64,000 nucleotides of DNA from Nocardioides panacis (GCF_019039255.1 NZ_CP077062.1:682001-746000), one strand, 5' to 3'; shown: positions 27,954-40,184, counted from the stretch's first letter. Program-made: numbers and translations. Notes: a model not told the origin generated them from the letters alone.

Positions 27954-29594
27954 ATGACGGAGCTTTCGATCCGTCCGGAGGAGATCCGGGACGCACTCCA
28001 GCGGTTCGTGTCGGACTACAAGCCCGAGACGGCCAGCCGCGAAGAGGTCGGCAGGGTCGCGGAGGCCGGGGACGGCATCGCCCGCGTGTCCGGCCTGCCC
28101 TCCGCGATGGCCAACGAGCTCCTCGAGTTCGAGGACGGCACGCTGGGTATCGCGCAGAACCTCGACACCCGCGAGATCGGCGTCGTCATCCTCGGTGACT
28201 TCGACAAGATCGAGGAGGGCCAGACCGTCCGTCGTACGGGCGAGGTCCTCTCGGTCCCGGTCGGGGACAAGTTCCTCGGTCGCGTGGTCGACCCGCTCGG
28301 CACGCCCATCGACGGCCTCGGCGAGATCGAGAGCGAGGGCCGCCGCGCCCTCGAGCTCCAGGCTCCCGGCGTGATGGCCCGCAAGTCGGTGCACGAGCCG
28401 CTCGCCACCGGCATCAAGGCGATCGACTCGATGACCCCGATCGGCCGCGGCCAGCGCCAGCTCATCATCGGTGACCGCTCGACCGGCAAGACGACGATCG
28501 CGATCGACACGATCATCAACCAGAAGCAGTACTGGGAGACCGGCGACCCGGACAAGCAGGTCCGCTGCATCTACGTCGCCATCGGCCAGAAGGGCTCCAC
28601 CATCGCCTCGGTGCGCGGTGCCCTCGAGGAGGCCGGCGCGCTGGAGTACACCACCATCGTGGCCTCCCCGGCGTCCGACTCCGCCGGCTTCAAGTACCTC
28701 GCCCCGTACACCGGCTCGGCCATCGGCCAGCACTGGATGTACGCCGGCAAGCACGTGCTGATCGTGTTCGACGACCTCACCAAGCAGGCCGAGGCGTACC
28801 GCGCCGTGTCGCTGCTGCTGCGCCGCCCGCCGGGCCGCGAGGCCTACCCGGGTGACGTGTTCTACCTGCACAGCCGGCTCCTCGAGCGCTGCGCGAAGCT
28901 GTCCGACGAGCTCGGCCACGGCTCGATGACCGGTCTGCCGATCATCGAGACCAAGGCCAACGACGTGTCGGCGTACATCCCGACCAACGTCATCTCGATC
29001 ACCGACGGCCAGATCTTCCTGCAGTCGGACCTGTTCGCGTCCAACCAGCGCCCGGCCATCGACGTCGGTGTGTCGGTGTCGCGCGTGGGTGGTGCGGCGA
29101 TGACCAAGGCGATGAAGAAGGTCACCGGCTCGCTCAAGGTCGACCTCGCGCAGTTCCGCGCGATGGAGGCGTTCGCGATGTTCGCCTCGGACCTCGACGC
29201 CGCGTCGCGCCAGCAGCTGGACCGGGGTCAGCGCCTGATGGCCCTGCTCCGCCAGCCGCAGTACTCGCCCTACCCGGTCGAGGAGATGGCTGCGTCGCTG
29301 TGGACCGGCACCACCGGTCGCCTGGACAAGGTCCCGGCCGACGACGTGCTGCGCTTCGAGTCCGAGTTCCTGGACTACCTGCGCCGCTCGCACGAGGGCA
29401 TCCTGTCCGGCATCCGCGAGTCGCAGGACTTCACCGACGACACCGCCTCGGCGATGGAGGACGCGTACAACTCCTTCCTCGACCAGTTCGAGACCTCGGA
29501 CGGGGACTCCATCAAGCCTGGCAAGGAGTCGCACGAGGCCCTCGAGGACGAGGACGTCGAGCAGGAGCAGATCGTCAAGCAGAAGCGGGGCTGA
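27954..29594 (+). CDS. atpA: F0F1 ATP synthase subunit alpha
   Basis: A 546-residue non-catalytic nucleotide-binding subunit. The P-loop is GDRSTGKT ([13 protein letters not shown]), with [14 protein letters not shown] and the alpha signature near [14 protein letters not shown]. The acidic C-terminal extension ([11 protein letters not shown]) is an actinobacterial feature. It lies 54 bases after atpH and 3 bases before atpG. Confidence 0.98.
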   Translation: MTELSIRPEEIRDALQRFVSDYKPETASREEVGRVAEAGDGIARVSGLPSAMANELLEFEDGTLGIAQNLDTREIGVVILGDFDKIEEGQTVRRTGEVLSVPVGDKFLGRVVDPLGTPIDGLGEIESEGRRALELQAPGVMARKSVHEPLATGIKAIDSMTPIGRGQRQLIIGDRSTGKTTIAIDTIINQKQYWETGDPDKQVRCIYVAIGQKGSTIASVRGALEEAGALEYTTIVASPASDSAGFKYLAPYTGSAIGQHWMYAGKHVLIVFDDLTKQAEAYRAVSLLLRRPPGREAYPGDVFYLHSRLLERCAKLSDELGHGSMTGLPIIETKANDVSAYIPTNVISITDGQIFLQSDLFASNQRPAIDVGVSVSRVGGAAMTKAMKKVTGSLKVDLAQFRAMEAFAMFASDLDAASRQQLDRGQRLMALLRQPQYSPYPVEEMAASLWTGTTGRLDKVPADDVLRFESEFLDYLRRSHEGILSGIRESQDFTDDTASAMEDAYNSFLDQFETSDGDSIKPGKESHEALEDEDVEQEQIVKQKRG

Positions 29595-29597
29595 CCG

Positions 29598-31999
<2,402 letters not shown>

Positions 32000-32088
32000 G
32001 TCCTCGGAGTTCCTGCTGGTTCCACCGGGTCCGCCCCGCACCGCGGGGCGGACCCACCCCAAGTCAGAGCAACGATTGAGGAGTCCGC

Positions 32089-32490
32089 GTGAGTGACGAC
32101 CTGATGCAGGTTGAGCTGGTCGCCGCCGATCGGCTGGTCTGGTCGGGCGAGGCCAAGATGGTGATCGCCCGCACCACCGAGGGCGACGTCGGCATCCTGC
32201 CCAACCACGCGCCGATGCTGTCCACGATGGTGCACGGCCTCGTCGACGTGACGACCTCCGACAACGAGACCTGGATCGCCGCGGTCGACGCCGGCTTCCT
32301 GTCGGTGGCCAACAACCGGATCTCGATCCTGGCCGAGCACGCCGAGATGTCCCACGACATCGACCTCGAGCGGGCCCGCACCGACCTGGAGCGCTGCCGC
32401 AGCGAGGGCGCCGGGGACGACGAGGCCGTCGAGAAGGCCGAGGAGGCCTGGGCCGAGGCCCGGGTCCGGGCGGCCGAGCGCGCGTCCTGA
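32089..32490 (+). CDS. atpC: F0F1 ATP synthase subunit epsilon
   Basis: A 133-residue rotor subunit and intrinsic inhibitor. The N-terminal beta sandwich (VGILPNHAPMLS) is followed by a charged C-terminal helical tail (DDEAVEKAEEAWAEARVRAA). GTG 32089 is preceded by TTGAGGAG. It is the last gene of the ATP synthase operon; the next gene follows after 49 bases. Confidence 0.96.
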   Translation: MSDDLMQVELVAADRLVWSGEAKMVIARTTEGDVGILPNHAPMLSTMVHGLVDVTTSDNETWIAAVDAGFLSVANNRISILAEHAEMSHDIDLERARTDLERCRSEGAGDDEAVEKAEEAWAEARVRAAERAS

Positions 32491-32539
32491 CCCAGCCCGT
32501 CCCCGAGATCCCTCCGTGTGCATGGAAATGAGGCGATAG

Positions 32540-32977
32540 ATGCCGTTGTGGGAGTGGCTGGTGGACTCCGTCGGGGTCCTGCTGTTCCTGCTGCTGCTCT
32601 ACGGCCTCTGCCTGGTCGTCCGCCGCCGGTGGATCTCGCGCAACGGTGGCACGTTCGAGTTCAGCGTCCGCGTCCGGTCCGGTAGGGCCGGACGCGGCTG
32701 GATTCTCGGCGTCGGTCGCTACTCCGGCGGCCTGCTCGAGTGGTTCCGGATCTTCTCGCTCGCGCCGCGGCCGCGGTACTCCTACCAGCGCGCGGAGCTC
32801 GAGTACGTCGGGCGCCGCGACCCCGTGGGCGTCGAGTCCTACTCGCTGTACTCCGGTCACATCATCGTGACCTGCAAGACCCCGTCCGGCCCGCTCGAGG
32901 TGGCGATGAGCCCCGACGCGCTGACCGGGTTCCTGGCCTGGCTCGAGGCCGCCCCGCCCGGCCAGCGCCGCCGCTGA
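32540..32977 (+). CDS. DUF2550 family membrane protein
   Basis: A 145-residue protein with one N-terminal transmembrane helix (VGVLLFLLLLYGLCLVV) and a small cytoplasmic beta-rich domain (RAGRGWILGVGRYSGGLLEWFRIFSL). The family is found downstream of atpC throughout Actinobacteria, and its function is unknown. The gene is convergent with the adenosyltransferase gene. The 99-bp gap between them has only weak inverted repeats. Confidence 0.85.
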   Translation: MPLWEWLVDSVGVLLFLLLLYGLCLVVRRRWISRNGGTFEFSVRVRSGRAGRGWILGVGRYSGGLLEWFRIFSLAPRPRYSYQRAELEYVGRRDPVGVESYSLYSGHIIVTCKTPSGPLEVAMSPDALTGFLAWLEAAPPGQRRR

Positions 32978-33076
32978 CGCCGTGCAGGCAGAGTCACCTG
33001 TCCTGTCGGGAGGTGGCATCGGCCACGCGCGTCCACAGCCGGGCTGCTCGGGAGAGCTACCGGTCCTGCGGCGCCG

Positions 33077-33649
33077 TCAGCGCTCGCCGCCCGGCTTCCA
33101 GAGCACGTCGCCGGTCGCCCGGTTGGCGTGCCGGGCCAGGATGAACAGCAGGTCCGAGAGCCGGTTGAGGTACTTGATCGCCAGCACGTTCATCGTGTCG
33201 GCGTGCTCCTCGTAGGCCGCCCAGGCCGACCGCTCCGCCCGGCGTACGACGGTCCGGGCGACGTGCAGGTGCGCGGCGCCGGGGGTGCCGCCGTTGAGGA
33301 TGAAGGACCGCAGCTTGGGCAGGTCCTCGTTGTACTGGTCGCACCAGGCCTCGAGCCGGTCGACGTACGCCTGCTCGATGCGCAGCGGCGGCCACTCGGG
33401 GTTCTCCACGACGGGCGTGCAGAAGTCGGCGCCCACGTCGAAGAGGTCGTTCTGGACCGTGGTGAGCAGCGTGACCACCTCGTCCTCGAGGCCGCCGGTG
33501 GTCAGCGCGACGCCGAGGTGCGCGTTGGCCTCGTCGACGTCGGCGTAGGCCCGCAGCCGCAGGTCGTTCTTGGTCGTGGTGCTCATGTCGCCGAGCTTGG
33601 TCTCGCCGGCGTCGCCGGTCCGGGTGTAGATGCGCGTGAGGTTGACCAT
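33077..33649 (-). CDS. ATP:cob(I)alamin adenosyltransferase, PduO type
   Basis: A 190-residue PduO/MMAB-type enzyme that makes adenosylcobalamin. The ATP-binding N-terminus is [17 protein letters not shown], followed by [10 protein letters not shown], and the C-terminal motif RRAER..A carries the catalytic Arg/Glu helix. It supplies the cofactor for the two acyl-CoA mutases in this window (35491 and 63507), and MeaB (56258) would guard them. ATG 33649 is favoured over GTG 33655 because a TAGGGT box lies exactly 6 bases upstream. Confidence 0.94.
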   Translation of the reverse strand: MVNLTRIYTRTGDAGETKLGDMSTTTKNDLRLRAYADVDEANAHLGVALTTGGLEDEVVTLLTTVQNDLFDVGADFCTPVVENPEWPPLRIEQAYVDRLEAWCDQYNEDLPKLRSFILNGGTPGAAHLHVARTVVRRAERSAWAAYEEHADTMNVLAIKYLNRLSDLLFILARHANRATGDVLWKPGGER

Positions 33650-33655
33650 GCCCAC

Positions 33656-33661
33656 ACCCTA
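33656..33661 (-). promoter_or_regulatory. -10 box of leaderless adenosyltransferase promoter
   Basis: TAGGGT on the minus strand, 6 bases before ATG 33649. It lies within a 45-bp divergent region shared with murA. Confidence 0.5.
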
Positions 33662-33681
33662 GGCGCGCCCGGGGCGCCCAC

Positions 33682-33687
33682 TAGCAT
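33682..33687 (+). promoter_or_regulatory. -10 box of leaderless murA promoter
   Basis: TAGCAT ends 7 bases before the murA ATG at 33695, with no Shine-Dalgarno sequence between. It lies back-to-back with the adenosyltransferase -10 box. Confidence 0.5.
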
Positions 33688-33694
33688 CAGCCTG

Positions 33695-35008
33695 ATGCAA
33701 GGATTCCAGGTCCGGTCCGAGGGGCCGCTCTCGCACCCGTTGCGCGGCACCGCGCACGTCGGCGGCGCCAAGAACAGCGCGCTGAAGCTGATGGCGGCCG
33801 CGCTGCTGGCGGAGGGCCGCACCCGGGTCACGAACGTCCCGGACATCCTCGACGTGCACGTGATGGCCCGGCTGCTCGAGGAGCTCGGCTGCACGGTCGC
33901 GGTCGAGCACCCCGGCCGGGTGGTCGACGCGAACCCCAGCGGGACGGTCACCATCGACGTGCCCGCCGAGCTCGGGCACGTGGCGCCCTACGACTTGGTG
34001 CGCCGGCTGCGGGCCTCGATCAGCGTGCTCGGCCCGCTGGTGGCCCGCTGCGGCCGGGCCCGGGTCGCGCTGCCGGGCGGCGACAACATCGGCTCGCGGG
34101 GCCTGGACATGCACATGACCGGGCTGACCGAGCTCGGCGCGGAGGTCCGCATCGAGCACGGCTTCGTGGTCGCCGAGGTGGCCGGCCGGCTGACCGGCAC
34201 CAACCTGTGGCTGGACTTCCCGAGCGTCGGCGCCACCGAGAACCTGCTGATGGCCTCCGTGCTCGCCGACGGTACGACGGTCATCGACAACGTCGCGCGC
34301 GAGCCGGAGATCATCGACCTGTGCGAGATGCTCGTCGAGATGGGCGCGATGATCGAGGGCGTCTCCACCTCGACGCTGACCGTGCACGGGGTCCCGCGGC
34401 TGCGGCCCGTCGAGCACGCCACGGTCACCGACCGCATCGTGGCCGGCACCTGGGCCTTCGCGGCGGCCATCGCAGGGGGAGAGCTCACCGTGCACGGCGG
34501 CCAGGCCAGGCACCTCGACATCGTGCTGGACAAGCTCGTCTCGGCGGGGGCGATGGTCAGCGAGCTCGAGACCGGGTTCCACGTGCACGTGGACGACCGG
34601 CTCGCCGCGTTCGACGTGGTGACGCTGCCCTACCCGGGCTTCCCGACCGACCTGCAGCCGTTCTCGATGGCGCTGGCGGCGGTCAGCGACGGCACCGCGA
34701 TGATCACCGAGAACGTCTTCGAGGCGCGCTTCATGTTCGCCCAGGAGCTCGCCCGCCTCGGCGCCGAGCTGCGCACCGACGGGCACCACGCGGTGGTGCG
34801 CGGCCGGCCGGTGCTGTCCGGGGCGCCGGTGGTCGCGCACGACATCCGGGCCGGTGCGGCGCTGGTGCTCGCGGGCATGGCCGCGCAGGGCACGACGACC
34901 GTCGCGGAGTCCCAGCACATCGACCGCGGCTACCCGTACTTCGTGGAGATGCTCTCCGGTCTCGGGGCGGACGTCTGCCGGGTCGACGTACCCGATCTCC
35001 AGGCGTGA
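33695..35008 (+). CDS. murA: UDP-N-acetylglucosamine 1-carboxyvinyltransferase
   Basis: First committed peptidoglycan enzyme, 437 residues: adds enolpyruvate from PEP to UDP-GlcNAc. It shows [19 protein letters not shown], the phosphate-binding [18 protein letters not shown] and the late signature [15 protein letters not shown]. The catalytic loop reads [10 protein letters not shown], with Asp at residue 130 where most MurA enzymes have the fosfomycin-reactive Cys. The same substitution occurs in mycobacteria and confers intrinsic fosfomycin insensitivity. The ATG is preceded by a leaderless-type promoter. Confidence 0.96.
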   Translation: MQGFQVRSEGPLSHPLRGTAHVGGAKNSALKLMAAALLAEGRTRVTNVPDILDVHVMARLLEELGCTVAVEHPGRVVDANPSGTVTIDVPAELGHVAPYDLVRRLRASISVLGPLVARCGRARVALPGGDNIGSRGLDMHMTGLTELGAEVRIEHGFVVAEVAGRLTGTNLWLDFPSVGATENLLMASVLADGTTVIDNVAREPEIIDLCEMLVEMGAMIEGVSTSTLTVHGVPRLRPVEHATVTDRIVAGTWAFAAAIAGGELTVHGGQARHLDIVLDKLVSAGAMVSELETGFHVHVDDRLAAFDVVTLPYPGFPTDLQPFSMALAAVSDGTAMITENVFEARFMFAQELARLGAELRTDGHHAVVRGRPVLSGAPVVAHDIRAGAALVLAGMAAQGTTTVAESQHIDRGYPYFVEMLSGLGADVCRVDVPDLQA

Positions 35009-35118
35009 CCTGCGACACACCCGTCACTCCTGCGACGCAACCTTTCGGCCCGCTCGTACGTCATAGTGGGTGCGAGGGTCGGCCACGGGGGGTCGGCCCG
35101 CTGCGGAGGGAGCGACGG

Positions 35119-35427
35119 GTGCTCGTCACCACCGAAGGTCCGACGATGCGTCTCGGCGGCCGGTTCGACGGCCGGTCCACCAGCGAGGTCCGGGACCTGC
35201 TCGTCGCCCAGATGAGCGCCCACCACGACGTGGTCGTGGACATGACCGACGTGGAGTCCGTCGACGCGACCGCGCTGCGGCTGCTCGCCGCGGCCAGCGC
35301 CCGGATGGAGCGCGAGGGCCGCACCCTCACCCTGCGGGGCGTGTCGCCGGCCCTGCGCCGGGTGATCGCCTTCACCCGGCTGCGGCGCTGGATCAGCGTC
35401 GAGCGGGCCGCCACCCCTGTCGCCTAG
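35119..35427 (+). CDS. STAS-domain protein, anti-sigma factor antagonist-like
   Basis: A 102-residue protein with a STAS fold ([19 protein letters not shown], then [22 protein letters not shown]). In RsbV/SpoIIAA proteins the segment after the Asp holds the Ser that an RsbW kinase phosphorylates; here it is SVDATAL, so a Thr may be the target. GTG 35119 has GGAGG 11 bases upstream. It is probably a partner-switch element, but it is unlinked to the RsbW-like gene at 1071, so pairing is unproven. Confidence 0.8.
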   Translation: MLVTTEGPTMRLGGRFDGRSTSEVRDLLVAQMSAHHDVVVDMTDVESVDATALRLLAAASARMEREGRTLTLRGVSPALRRVIAFTRLRRWISVERAATPVA

Positions 35428-35455
35428 GTTCCCGAGTGGAGTAGTTCACACCCGG

Positions 35456-35484
35456 TTACCGAGCGGTCACATCCGCCGTACTCT
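35456..35484 (+). promoter_or_regulatory. promoter of ethylmalonyl-CoA mutase, leaderless
   Basis: -35 TTACCG (35456-35461), 17-base spacer, -10 TACTCT (35479-35484), then 6 bases to the ATG at 35491. No Shine-Dalgarno sequence is present. Confidence 0.55.
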
Positions 35485-35490
35485 CGGGCC

Positions 35491-37506
35491 ATGAACGAGA
35501 AGAAGGACCGTCCGTGGGTGATGCGGACGTACGCCGGCCACAGCTCGGCCACCGAGTCCAACGCGCTCTACCGCAAGAACCTCTCGAAGGGGCAGACCGG
35601 CCTGTCGGTCGCCTTCGACCTGCCGACCCAGACCGGCTACGACCCGGACCACCCGCTGGCCCGCGGCGAGGTGGGCAAGGTCGGCGTCCCGGTCCCGCAC
35701 CTCGGGGAGATGCGCCGGCTGTTCACCGACATCCCGCTGGACACGATGAACACCTCGATGACGATCAACGCCACCGCGATGTGGCTGCTCGCCCTCTACC
35801 AGGTGGTGGCCGAGGAGCAGGCGCTCGAGGCGGGCGCCACCGAGGACGACTTCGAGCAGGTGCACGGGAAGCTCGCGGGCACCACCCAGAACGACATCAT
35901 CAAGGAGTACCTCTCCCGCGGCACCTACGTGTTCCCGCCCGAGCACTCGCTGCGGCTGACCAGCGACCTGATCTCCTACACCGTCAACCACATCCCGAAG
36001 TGGAACCCGATCAACATCTGCAGCTACCACCTGCAGGAGGCCGGCGCGACGCCGACGCAGGAGCTCGCCTACGCGCTGTGCACCGCGATCGCCGTGCTCG
36101 ACACCGTGCGCGACTCGGGACAGGTCGCCCCCGAGGACTTCCCCACCGTGGTCGGACGGATGTCCTTCTTCGTCAACGCCGGCGTGCGGTTCGTCGAGGA
36201 GATGTGCAAGATGCGCGCCTTCGTGCGGCTGTGGGACGAGATCACCCGCGAGCGGTACGGCGTCGAGGACGACAAGATGCGCCGCTTCCGGTACGGCGTC
36301 CAGGTGAACAGCCTGGGGCTCACCGAGGCGCAGCCAGAGAACAACGTGCAGCGGATCGTCCTGGAGATGCTCGGTGTCACGCTGTCCAAGGACGCCCGGG
36401 CCCGCGCCGTCCAGCTGCCGGCGTGGAACGAGGCCCTCGGGCTGCCCCGGCCCTGGGACCAGCAGTGGTCGCTGCGGCTGCAGCAGGTGCTGGCCTTCGA
36501 GTCCGACCTGCTGGAGCACGACGACCTGTTCGAGGGGTCGAAGGTCGTCGAGGCCAAGGTCGAGGAGCTGGTCACCGGGGCCCGCGCCGAGATGGACCGG
36601 GTGCAGGCGATGGGCGGCGCCGTCGCGGCCGTCGAGTCCGGCTACATGAAGCAGGCGCTGGTCTCCTCGCACGCCGCCCGCCGGGGTCGCATCGAGTCCG
36701 GCGAGGACCGGGTCGTCGGCGTGAACTGCTACCAGACCACCGAGCCGTCCCCGCTGACCGCGGACCTCGACACCGCGATCCAGTCGGCCGACCCCGAGGC
36801 CGAGCGGTCCGCGCTCGAGGGCCTGCGGCAGTGGCGCGAGCAGCGCGACGCGGCCGCCGTCGAGGCGGCCCTGGCCGGGCTGGTCGAGGCCGCCACGTCG
36901 GGCGCCAACCTGATGGAGGCGACCCTGGTCGCGGCCCGGGCCGGTGCGACGACGGGGGAGTGGGCCGGTGCGCTGCGCGGGGTCTTCGGCGAGTTCCGGG
37001 CGCCCACCGGTGTGTCGGGGGCCGTCGGGGTGGCCGACGCCGGCGCCGACCTGACGAAGGTGCGTGAGGACGTCCGCCGTACGGGGGAGGAGCTCGGCAG
37101 CCGGCTCCGGCTGCTGGTCGGCAAGCCGGGCCTGGACGGTCACTCCAACGGCGCCGAGCAGGTCGCGGTGCGCGCCCGGGACGCCGGGTTCGAGGTCGTC
37201 TACCAGGGCATCCGGCTGACGCCCGAGCAGATCGTGGCCGCCGCGGTGGCCGAGGACGTGCACTGCGTCGGCCTCTCGATCCTGTCGGGGTCGCACATGG
37301 AGCTGGTGCCGGCGGTGCTGGACGGCATGCGCGAGCACGGCATCGAGGACGTGCCGGTGGTGGTGGGCGGGATCGTGCCGTCGGGCGACGCGGCACGGCT
37401 CAAGGAGATGGGCGTCGCGGCGGTGTTCACCCCCAAGGACTTCGGCCTTACCGAGATCATGGCGGGCATCCTGGGAACGATCCGCCGCGCGAACTCGCTG
37501 GCCTGA
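35491..37506 (+). CDS. ecm: ethylmalonyl-CoA mutase (MeaA-type, adenosylcobalamin-dependent)
   Basis: Single-chain B12 mutase of 671 residues that converts (2R)-ethylmalonyl-CoA to methylsuccinyl-CoA in the ethylmalonyl-CoA pathway. The catalytic barrel begins with the Ecm-type MRTYAGHSSATESNALYRKN and SVAFDLPTQTGYDPDH. The C-terminal cobalamin domain has the base-off motif D549-x-H551-x-x-G554 (GLDGHSNGAEQ). The RTYAGH sequence and single-subunit layout separate it from methylmalonyl-CoA mutase. Pathway partners in the window are thiolase, 3-hydroxybutyryl-CoA dehydrogenase, Ccr, epimerase and MeaB. Confidence 0.93.
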   Translation: MNEKKDRPWVMRTYAGHSSATESNALYRKNLSKGQTGLSVAFDLPTQTGYDPDHPLARGEVGKVGVPVPHLGEMRRLFTDIPLDTMNTSMTINATAMWLLALYQVVAEEQALEAGATEDDFEQVHGKLAGTTQNDIIKEYLSRGTYVFPPEHSLRLTSDLISYTVNHIPKWNPINICSYHLQEAGATPTQELAYALCTAIAVLDTVRDSGQVAPEDFPTVVGRMSFFVNAGVRFVEEMCKMRAFVRLWDEITRERYGVEDDKMRRFRYGVQVNSLGLTEAQPENNVQRIVLEMLGVTLSKDARARAVQLPAWNEALGLPRPWDQQWSLRLQQVLAFESDLLEHDDLFEGSKVVEAKVEELVTGARAEMDRVQAMGGAVAAVESGYMKQALVSSHAARRGRIESGEDRVVGVNCYQTTEPSPLTADLDTAIQSADPEAERSALEGLRQWREQRDAAAVEAALAGLVEAATSGANLMEATLVAARAGATTGEWAGALRGVFGEFRAPTGVSGAVGVADAGADLTKVREDVRRTGEELGSRLRLLVGKPGLDGHSNGAEQVAVRARDAGFEVVYQGIRLTPEQIVAAAVAEDVHCVGLSILSGSHMELVPAVLDGMREHGIEDVPVVVGGIVPSGDAARLKEMGVAAVFTPKDFGLTEIMAGILGTIRRANSLA

Positions 37507-37569
37507 CATACCGGGTGCGGTCCTGGGTACCGGCAAGGACCAATCCCCTCACGTCACCCCAGGAGAAAC

Positions 37570-38070
37570 ATGTCGACCGACGCCATCGTCCTGCTCAAGG
37601 CCGACCACAAGGAGATCCGCAAGGTGTTCTCCGACTTCGAGAAGGCCGGCGAGAACGCGAACGCGGCCAAGGGCAAGCTCGTGAACAAGATGATCGAGCT
37701 GCTCACGGTGCACACCTACATCGAGAACGAGGTGATGTACCCCCGCGTCCGTGCGCTGCTGCCCGAGCTCGAGGACGACGTGCTGGAGTCCTACGAGGAG
37801 CACCACGTCGCCGACCTGCTGGTCGTCGAGCTGGCGGCCCTGAAGCCGACCGCCGAGCGGTTCACCGCCAAGACCACGGTGCTCATCGAGAACGTCCGGC
37901 ACCACATGGACGAGGAGGAGCAGGACTGGTTCCCCCAGGTCCGCGCCGGGCTGGGACGCGCCACCCTGCAGCAGATCGGGGCCGAGATGGTCGAGGCCCG
38001 CAAGAAGGCGCCGCGCAAGCCCTCCCAGCCCAGCGCGCTGAAGAAGACGATCGACGCCGTGATCGCCTAA
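37570..38070 (+). CDS. hemerythrin-like HHE domain protein
   Basis: A 166-residue four-helix bundle with His/Glu motifs typical of hemerythrin-like proteins: KADHKEIRKVF, VHTYIENEVMYP, YEEHHVADLLVVEL and HHMDEEEQDWFP. It probably binds a di-iron centre for oxygen, peroxide or NO sensing or scavenging in the cytoplasm; the ligand is not known. AGGAGA lies 6 bases before the ATG. The 63-bp gap after ecm suggests its own promoter, though none is clear. Confidence 0.9.
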   Translation: MSTDAIVLLKADHKEIRKVFSDFEKAGENANAAKGKLVNKMIELLTVHTYIENEVMYPRVRALLPELEDDVLESYEEHHVADLLVVELAALKPTAERFTAKTTVLIENVRHHMDEEEQDWFPQVRAGLGRATLQQIGAEMVEARKKAPRKPSQPSALKKTIDAVIA

Positions 38071-38222
38071 AGTCTCGTCTGTGGACGACTCCGGTCTGGG
38101 CAGAGGTGGGCAAAGCGCACCCAGAAGCGTGACTCGGCTCGCAAACAGGGCCAGAATGCTTCGGTGGGGACGGCGGCTCGGGCCCGTCCGCGCACCGTCA
38201 TCGGTCGGGGGAGCTTGAGCAG

Positions 38223-39530
38223 GTGGGTCTGACGTCCAGCGTCACCGGGCACGGCTCGTTCGAGGCGCGGCTCCCGCCGCAGCCCACGAGCGTCGCCGAG
38301 GCGCGCTCGCTGATGCGCGGCCTGCTCGGGCAGACCGGCCGCGCGGACCTCGTGGAGACCGCGGTGCTGCTGGTCAGCGAGGTGGTCACCAACGCGCTCC
38401 TGCACGCCGGCACCGACATCGACCTCGCCGCGGTGCTCGGCGTGGACGGGCTCCGGGTCGAGGTCGGGGACGGCAGCCCGCACCTCCCGTCCCGACGCCG
38501 GTACGCCGCGACCGCGGGCACCGGGCGCGGGCTGCTGATGCTCGAGTCGATGGTCGACGACTGGGGCGTCACCCGGCGCCCGGGCGGCAAGGTCGTGTGG
38601 TTCCGGATCTCCGGTCCCGACCTGGACCTCGAGGACCCGGTCGAGCTGCGCGGGGACCGCGCCGGCCGCTCGGACGGCCGGCGCGACAACGTGGCGGTGG
38701 AGCTGCGCAACGTGCCCCTGCTGCTGCACGCCGCCTGGCAGGAGCACGCCGAGGCGCTGCTGCGCGAGTACCTCCTGGCCAGCCTCGACGAGCCGGGCGG
38801 CCAGGACCCGATCCAGATGCACGCCGACGCCACCGACGCGATCGCCGTGCTCGAGGAGCACATCCCGCGGACCGGGGTGGAGATGGTGGCCGACGCGCTG
38901 ATGGACGACGCCCTCGAACCGGGCGTGTCGGCCGCGGTGATCCGGGTGCCGGTGCCCCGCGCCTCGGTCTCGCACTTCGCCACCCTCGACCGGGCGATCG
39001 AGGCGGCGCTGGACCTGTCCCGCGAGGGGCTGGTGCTGACCCCGCCGACCCAGCCGGAGGTGCAGGCGTTCCGCAAGTGGATCTGCCGGCAGGTGCTCAG
39101 CCAGGCTTCCGGGGCACGTCCCGAGCCGTGGCAGGTGCCGGCCGACGCCGTCGGCGCGATGGTCCTCCCCGAGGGCTGGGACCCGACGGTCGTCACCCGG
39201 GCCGCGCACGGCCTGATCGCCGCCGACGCGACGAGCCGGATCCTCGCGGTCAGCGCCGCGGCGGCCACGCTCCTGGGGTACGACGACCCGGTCGAGCTGG
39301 TCGGGAGGCGGATCGTCTCGATCGTGCCGGAGCGCTACCGGCAGGCGCACGTCGCGGGCTTCACGATGTACCTCCTGGTCGGCCGCAAGCCGCTGCTCGA
39401 CCGGCGGGTGCAGATCCCCGCGCTGCGCCGGGACGGCACCGAGGTCGAGATCGAGCTGACCGTGCGCTCGCCGGGGATCGGCACCGGGCAGTCGGTGCTG
39501 CTGGCCGACATCCGGCCCGCCCGGCGTTGA
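38223..39530 (+). CDS. RsbW-type HATPase domain fused to C-terminal PAS domain
   Basis: A 435-residue signalling protein. Residues about 15-140 form an anti-sigma-type HATPase domain with N-box VSEVVTNALLHAG and G-box GTGRGLLML. A helical middle region of no recognised family follows (residues about 160-330). A PAS domain closes the protein (AADATSRILAVSAAAATLLGYDD to about residue 430). A kinase-like N-terminus with a sensory PAS suggests a sensor in a partner-switching network with the STAS protein at 35119 or the sigma factor at 260 (inference). GTG start with GGGGAG upstream. Confidence 0.82.
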   Translation: MGLTSSVTGHGSFEARLPPQPTSVAEARSLMRGLLGQTGRADLVETAVLLVSEVVTNALLHAGTDIDLAAVLGVDGLRVEVGDGSPHLPSRRRYAATAGTGRGLLMLESMVDDWGVTRRPGGKVVWFRISGPDLDLEDPVELRGDRAGRSDGRRDNVAVELRNVPLLLHAAWQEHAEALLREYLLASLDEPGGQDPIQMHADATDAIAVLEEHIPRTGVEMVADALMDDALEPGVSAAVIRVPVPRASVSHFATLDRAIEAALDLSREGLVLTPPTQPEVQAFRKWICRQVLSQASGARPEPWQVPADAVGAMVLPEGWDPTVVTRAAHGLIAADATSRILAVSAAAATLLGYDDPVELVGRRIVSIVPERYRQAHVAGFTMYLLVGRKPLLDRRVQIPALRRDGTEVEIELTVRSPGIGTGQSVLLADIRPARR

Positions 39531-39579
39531 CCCGGCTGGCTATCGTCGGGAGGGGGGCCGTCGTGACCGGGAGGTGGGA

Positions 39580-40170
39580 GTGCTCAGGCGTACGCCGCTG
39601 CTCGTCCTGGCCGCCTCCGCCGCCCTGCTGACCGGGTGCCACGACCAGCCGGCCCCACGCCCCGCTGCGGCTCCCAGCGGCCAGGTCACGCCGGCGCTCG
39701 GCGGACGGCTGGCGGCCGCCCACCGGCCCCCGGACCGGCCGATGAACCGGCTCGAGCGCCCGGTGCACGCGCGGCTGGCGGCCCAGGTCGCCGGCCAGGG
39801 CCTCACGCTGACCTACCTGGACTGCCCGCCCTGGGACGGCACCGTGCCCAGCCGGATGACCTGCACGGCGTACGTCGACGGGGTGCTCGCCCGGGTCGCG
39901 GTGCACCTCAAGGCGGCCGTGGAGGGCAAGGCGGTCAGCTTCGACGCGAAGCTGCTCGACGGCGTCATCGCCACCCGCAACCTGGAGGCCACCCTGCGGC
40001 GGCAAGGCTGGCAGCGCGCCGACTGCGGTGACGCGCCCGCCTACCCCGCCACCGTGGGCAGCCGGATCGTCTGCCGCGTGACCGGCTCCGCCGGCGGCCG
40101 CTACGTCCAGGCCACCGTCACCGAGCGCTCCGGAGCCGTGATGATCGCCGACTACCGGGCCCGGTCCTAG
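39580..40170 (+). CDS. lipoprotein with tandem DUF4333-like repeats
   Basis: A 196-residue exported protein with a clear lipobox (ALLTGC). The mature part contains two similar Cys-bounded units: YLDCPPWDGTVPSRMTCTAY and, about 70 residues on, DCGDAPAYPATVGSRIVCRV. Each probably has one disulphide. This resembles the DUF4333 family of actinobacterial lipoproteins; its role is unknown. GTG 39580 is chosen for its spacing to GGGAGG; GTG 39574 is possible. Confidence 0.75.
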   Translation: MLRRTPLLVLAASAALLTGCHDQPAPRPAAAPSGQVTPALGGRLAAAHRPPDRPMNRLERPVHARLAAQVAGQGLTLTYLDCPPWDGTVPSRMTCTAYVDGVLARVAVHLKAAVEGKAVSFDAKLLDGVIATRNLEATLRRQGWQRADCGDAPAYPATVGSRIVCRVTGSAGGRYVQATVTERSGAVMIADYRARS

Positions 40171-40172
40171 GG

Positions 40173-40178
40173 CAGACT
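40173..40178 (+). promoter_or_regulatory. -10-like box of leaderless start
   Basis: CAGACT ends 6 bases before ATG 40185. It fits the NANNNT-N6-start pattern of this window but is weak on its own. Confidence 0.3.
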
Positions 40179-40184
40179 CTCCCC

